From Robertkochia solimangrovi (lineage in GTDB: Bacteria; Bacteroidota; Bacteroidia; Flavobacteriales; Flavobacteriaceae), in contig NZ_QKWN01000010.1 in NCBI RefSeq assembly GCF_007279655.1, positions 62,001 to 126,000 of the forward strand: a stretch of DNA of 64,000 nt, read 5' to 3'. The position numbers and the translations under genes are program-made. Every line of letters starts with the position of its first letter. Positions within the stretch are counted from its first letter, which is position 1. Below are positions 60,710 to 64,000 of this stretch, piece by piece. The notes under the pieces were generated by a model. It made no database searches and was not told the DNA's origin. It was given only the letters and a program-made list of their open reading frames with translations.

Positions 60710-61246
60710 TTGAAAGACATTATTCAGGAAATCAGAGAAGGTAAACAGGAATCCTTTAAGGAATTCTTCGATGACTTTTACCCTGTACTTTGCTCTTATG
60801 CGAAAAAATATGTCATTGCCACCGATAAAAGTGAAGATATGGCGCAGGAAGCGTTGATAAAGTACTGGGAACGCCGTGAGAATTTCAATGACATCCGGGA
60901 GGTAAAAAACTTCTTATATGTAGTTACCAGAAACCAGTGCCTTACCTTGCTTAAAAGATCAAAAAAGGATCAGGATCTCGAACTTATTAAAACCCTGGAA
61001 AGCGAATCATTTTTAAAGGCAAACATCATCGATCAGGAAACCTTTCACCTGGTTCAAAAAGCAGTATCAAGCCTTCCGGAGCGACAAAAGCAAATTATTC
61101 TTTTAACCTTACAAGGGGTTAAAAATCCGGAGATCGCACAAAATCTGGACATTACTGAAAACACGGTTAAAACCTTGAAAAGAAATGCGTTTCGGAAATT
61201 GCGGGAACTCCTTAAAGACAATTACTATCTATTGCTGTTTCTTTGA
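60710..61246 (+). CDS. ECF-type RNA polymerase sigma factor (FecI-like)
   Basis: A 178-residue sigma-70 family protein. It starts at a TTG (60710), as the first residues KDIIQEIREGKQESFKEFFD fit the sigma2 start and no ATG precedes in frame. Region 2 is at about 10-75 (DKSEDMAQEALIKYWERREN), region 4 at about 120-170 (LPERQKQIILLTLQGVKNPE ... NTVKTLKRNAFRKL). It activates the FecR/SusC/SusD genes on the other strand. The divergent layout with FecR differs from the common sigma-fecR-susC order on one strand. No clear RBS is visible, as usual in this phylum. Confidence 0.88.
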   Translation: MKDIIQEIREGKQESFKEFFDDFYPVLCSYAKKYVIATDKSEDMAQEALIKYWERRENFNDIREVKNFLYVVTRNQCLTLLKRSKKDQDLELIKTLESESFLKANIIDQETFHLVQKAVSSLPERQKQIILLTLQGVKNPEIAQNLDITENTVKTLKRNAFRKLRELLKDNYYLLLFL

Positions 61247-61292
61247 TCGTAACTTCTTTATCGATTACACACTCACTTGATGAAATACTATT

Positions 61293-61323
61293 AAAAAGGG
61301 TAATGTAAACACTACCCTTTTTT
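61293..61323 (+). terminator. terminator of the ECF sigma gene
   Basis: AAAAAGGGTA and TACCCTTTTTT pair across a 10-base loop; the 3' arm runs into a T tract. It is 47 bases after the sigma stop codon. Confidence 0.8.
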
Positions 61324-62164
61324 AAAACTCCCTCGCTAACTAAATCAAATTTTAGGGAATCAAAGTATCTATTCAGAGCTACCGAACCATTTTGGACTTG
61401 ATCAATTCAATACCAGTGTCAGTAAACCCAGTAAAAGCAAAACAGAAAAAGGTAAAAACCTTTCGAACCAGCCAAGATAAAATCGTTTAAAATTCGTGAT
61501 GAGTATGGTTGCTTCTATATTAGAACCACGCAACTTCAAAATAGTAGTATGCTTGTTTCAATTTTATAGGGTATGCGGAATAAAAATGTAAATGGAGAAT
61601 CGAATTATCCTTTGAAGAATTTTTTAAAAAAAAAAGGGCAATTTTATGATCTGTGATGCTTTACATGAACTAATATCTGAAGTATTAGTGTCTGAAATAA
61701 ATTGCGCTAACCATTTAATTCACATGAAAGACTTATCAGACTAAAATCACCCTTTACATCTAATAGTATAGACGATGCAAAACCTTCTTACCCCCATCAG
61801 GAAATCTTAAAATTTTGCCAAATTTCATTTTTTTTGAAGCCCGTTCTCCTGAACCTCCGTTGAAAATACGCATCAAAAGTGTCATACTCACGGACTAAAT
61901 TAAAGAATCCTCATTTTATAAACTCATTTTGAATCATTTACCACAAAATTTTCGATGTGCGTTATTTTCCGTCGACAACGAACCAAAAAACATGGAGAAT
62001 TGGTTTAATTTTCGTGTTTTATGTATAATTTCATCAAGAGGATAAAACTGTATATATACACCTACTACCCGGGAACTCTCTAAAGTTCAGGGATAAAAAT
62101 TTATAGGCAAATGTCCAAAATAGATTACCTTAATTGTCTTTAGGGTAAACTAAAAACTTTTACG
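61324..62164. other. 841-bp AT-rich region without a supported gene
   Basis: A minus-strand stretch (about 61405-61520) could encode a membrane C-terminus ending FLPFSVLLLLGLLTLVLN, but it lacks a start and is closed by stops upstream, so it may be gene debris. A 32-codon frame at 61646-61744 on + is unsupported. No repeat or RNA was recognised. Confidence 0.45.
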
Positions 62165-62518
62165 ATGAAAAAATTTCTATTACTCTTACATGAAGACCTC
62201 GAGCAGATCAATGACTTGTCTCCAAAGGAAATGGAAGCACTGTTCCATGCTCATATGAATTGGGCCAACCAATTGGCTGAGTCAGGAAATCTGATATCCG
62301 GTGATGGATTACATGAAAAAGGTAGACTGATCTCCGGCAAGGAAAGCATTGTAAAAGATGGACCTTATGTGGAATCAAAAGAAATGATTGGAGGGTATTA
62401 TCTTATACAGGCTTCGGATTTAGAAGCTGCCACCGAGATCGCCATGACCTGTCCGTGCCACTTATGGGGTGGCACCACAGAAATCCGTCAAATTATGGAG
62501 ATGGAAGAATATGAGTAA
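62165..62518 (+). CDS. YciI/DGPF-family protein, ECF42-associated
   Basis: A 117-residue YCII-related protein: 'KFLLLLHEDLEQ', 'MNWANQLAESGNLISGDGLH', then VKDGPYVESKEMIGGYYLIQ. This holds the D-G-P motif in the DGPF position (DGPY here) and the 'GGYYL(I/V).A.....A.E.A..CP' segment, ending with TEIRQI. DGPF proteins accompany ECF42 sigma factors, and their action is unknown. The reading frame overlaps the sigma gene by 8 bp, so the pair is co-translated. Confidence 0.85.
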   Translation: MKKFLLLLHEDLEQINDLSPKEMEALFHAHMNWANQLAESGNLISGDGLHEKGRLISGKESIVKDGPYVESKEMIGGYYLIQASDLEAATEIAMTCPCHLWGGTTEIRQIMEMEEYE

Positions 62519-63722
62519 AACTCCACATAATAATATCGAAACCAGTTATCGATCATATTATGGTAGGCTGTTCTCCGCACTTATCGGTCAATTTGGAATG
62601 TCTGCTGAACCGGCCATTGAAGATGCGATCCAAAATGCATTTTTGAAGTCGTTAAAAAGCTGGAAACCTGAAAATATGCCTGATAATCCGGAGAACTGGC
62701 TTTATATCGTTGCAAAAAACGATCTGATAAATCAATTTAGAAGGCAAAATTCCTGTGACCTGCCTGAAACAATAACCCGTAGTGATCAACAGAATTCTGC
62801 AAAAACAGATCTACGTCTTCACACTCTTTTACTTTTAGCATCCTCCAAAATGATTTCAACACAATCCAAAGTATTGTATAGCCTCAAGAATATCTTCGGG
62901 TTAAGTATACGTGAGATCAGTGAAAGTACATTGCTAAAACAGGACGCCATCTATAAGAGTATTAAGAGATCCGGGGAAAGTTTACGGCAGGAATTCACAC
63001 ATCTCCAGATTGAAGAACATAACTTATCCTTTAAGCGACAGGCAATAACGACCGTTGAAGAGATGCTATATGCCGTATTCAATATCGGCTTTGATTCCTT
63101 CAATGAAAAAATAGATTCCTTTGTCAATGAAGATCTCTGTCTGGAATCGCTTTCACTTGCACGTTTGTTATCTCAGGAATTCGGCATTGATTCTACCAGC
63201 AACCTTTTGGCCTTATTATGCTTTCACCTCTCCAGAATTCCGGCCAAGACCGAAAATGGCAGTCTTATTACGTTCTTTAAACAGGATCGGACTAAATGGG
63301 ATACCCGACTCATTCATTTAGGAATCCACTATCTGAAACAGCCTGAGAAACAAGACAAATATTATATAGAGGCGCTTATTATCAGTAGTCATATGTCTAC
63401 GGAAACCTATGATACTGCTCATTGGAATTCGATCATAAAGCTCTATTCTCTTTTAATGGTTATGGATGACTCCCCGATTATAAAACTCAATCTGTGTTAC
63501 GCATTAAAGCAGGCAGATCGAAATGAGGAGGCTTTGGAATTACTGGCAGAGATTTCCAAGAAGTTGCCGGATGAACATTTATATTTAAGGCTGGTAAAAG
63601 CGGAACTTCTTAAAGAATTCGATAAGCCTGAATCCGAACAGATCATGAATTCCCTCATCAATAACCTGTCCCATTCCCTGAGAAAGAATTTCCTTATTAA
63701 CCATAATTTTATCGATGCCTGA
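62511..63722 (+). CDS. ECF42-type sigma factor with C-terminal TPR-like extension
   Basis: The ATG at 62511 overlaps the stop of the YciI/DGPF gene and is preferred over the in-frame start at 62469, giving 403 residues. Sigma2 is at about 10-75 (AIEDAIQNAFLKSLKSWKPE ... NWLYIVAKNDLINQFRR) and sigma4 at about 105-165. The remaining 230 residues are the helical DUF6596/TPR-like extension typical of ECF42 (YHLSRIPAKT-like region, then LNLCYALKQADRNEEALELL). ECF42 lacks a classical anti-sigma factor; the extension and the DGPF partner are thought to control it. It ends at a TGA at 63720-63722. Confidence 0.88.
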   Translation: MSKTPHNNIETSYRSYYGRLFSALIGQFGMSAEPAIEDAIQNAFLKSLKSWKPENMPDNPENWLYIVAKNDLINQFRRQNSCDLPETITRSDQQNSAKTDLRLHTLLLLASSKMISTQSKVLYSLKNIFGLSIREISESTLLKQDAIYKSIKRSGESLRQEFTHLQIEEHNLSFKRQAITTVEEMLYAVFNIGFDSFNEKIDSFVNEDLCLESLSLARLLSQEFGIDSTSNLLALLCFHLSRIPAKTENGSLITFFKQDRTKWDTRLIHLGIHYLKQPEKQDKYYIEALIISSHMSTETYDTAHWNSIIKLYSLLMVMDDSPIIKLNLCYALKQADRNEEALELLAEISKKLPDEHLYLRLVKAELLKEFDKPESEQIMNSLINNLSHSLRKNFLINHNFIDA

Positions 63723-63840
63723 ACAGGAACCGGCGGTAATGAAATACATACTGAGTATCCTTATCTGTTTCAGTTTTGTAATTTAATTTCGAAATTAGCA
63801 CCGATCCACTTGGGTCAATAGCCTGAATGTTTCCCAAAAT

Positions 63841-64000
63841 ATGACCAATCAACTTAATTTTCATAAGGATTTCAGTTGGTTTATCGGAAAGTTCGATTCC
63901 AATACCATGCATCGCCATTATGCGATTCAATTGAGCATTCCCATAAAAAGTGATCTCATCTTAAATACAAAAGAGGGTCAAATATCGACCAATGTTCCGA
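63841..64000 (+). CDS. start of a probable AraC-type regulator (cut by window end)
   Basis: From the ATG at 63841 the + strand frame is open to the window edge (53 codons): MTNQLNFHKDFSWFIGKFDS, then MHRHYAIQLSIPIKSDLILN. An H-x-H-h-A-hQhSI pattern followed by a beta strand is what the N-terminal cupin-like sensor of AraC-family regulators looks like in Bacteroidota. The DNA-binding part would lie outside the window. The overlapping minus-strand frame at 63709-63930 has no such features. Confidence 0.5.
   Translation, partial: MTNQLNFHKDFSWFIGKFDSNTMHRHYAIQLSIPIKSDLILNTKEGQISTNVP

Noticed and set aside
61405-61520. Minus-strand stretch FLPFSVLLLLGLLTLVLN
   Set aside because: It resembles a membrane-protein end but is only about 38 codons, with a stop upstream and no ATG.
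61646-61744. 32-codon + strand frame with ATG
   Set aside because: Too short, no conserved features and no partner; could be chance in AT-rich DNA.
63709-63930. 73-codon minus-strand frame near the window end
   Set aside because: It overlaps the end of the ECF42 gene and the better-supported + strand start at 63841, and it has no recognisable domain, signal or typical composition.

Overview
The window comes from a low-GC member of the Bacteroidota, most likely a marine or environmental Flavobacteriaceae. The evidence is two SusC/SusD pairs, a hybrid two-component PUL sensor, a FecR/ECF pair, a GldG-type ABC transporter, DUF6090 and DUF3500 proteins and an RND pump fused to its outer-membrane factor. 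No rRNA or complete tRNA gene was seen.

Region 1 (about 1-9,000) is accessory DNA, more AT-rich than the rest. After a left border built from transposase and transporter scraps (809-1539), it holds about ten small gene cassettes, all on the + strand. Long imperfect inverted repeats separate them and behave like integron attC sites: the first bases of a cassette (G^TT...) are the reverse complement of its last bases (...AAC), perfectly over 7-10 bp in five cassettes. No integrase is visible, so this looks like an integrase-less (CALIN-type) array. Two attC-like sites carry the same short MITE-like insert at the same position. Cassette products are small, mostly unrecognised secreted, lipoprotein or membrane proteins.

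Region 2 (about 9,200-14,020) holds DsrE, DUF6090, DUF2975-like and DUF3500 genes. It lies between two copies of a sequence resembling the 3' end of a tRNA-Ser plus its terminator (9861-9932 and 13955-14016), suggesting stacked integration at a tRNA gene.

Region 3 (14,099-19,452) is a sugar-oxidation cluster: a GH43-type lipoprotein divergent from a double DUF1080 (3-keto-glycoside hydrolase) lipoprotein and two Tat-exported Gfo/Idh/MocA oxidoreductases. This fits the oxidise-then-eliminate route of glycoside cleavage.

Region 4 (19,949-32,293) holds RsgA, a CusB / CusA-TolC heavy-metal efflux operon, a DoxX-like protein and a molybdenum-cofactor locus: cysteine desulfurase, XdhC, MoaE, TauE/SafE, and divergently a Moco-fold protein. 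The two outward-facing units of the Moco locus each have, 7-8 bp before the start codon, a 24-bp inverted repeat of the form CGATATGTA-N6-TACATATCG that resembles the molybdate regulator ModE operator.

Region 5 (32,427-46,166) is a polysaccharide utilization locus: hybrid two-component regulator, SusC, SusD, a GH127/DUF1680-type enzyme, aldose 1-epimerase and a beta-propeller lipoprotein, probably for an arabinofuranose-type glycan. Region 6 (46,206-54,008) has an alcohol dehydrogenase, a barstar-like protein, a tandem pair of truncated MutS-like ATPases and a GldA/GldFG-like ABC transporter. Region 7 (54,185-64,000) has a second SusC/SusD pair with FecR and a divergent ECF sigma factor, an ECF42-type sigma factor with its YciI/DGPF partner, and the start of a probable AraC-type regulator cut by the window edge.
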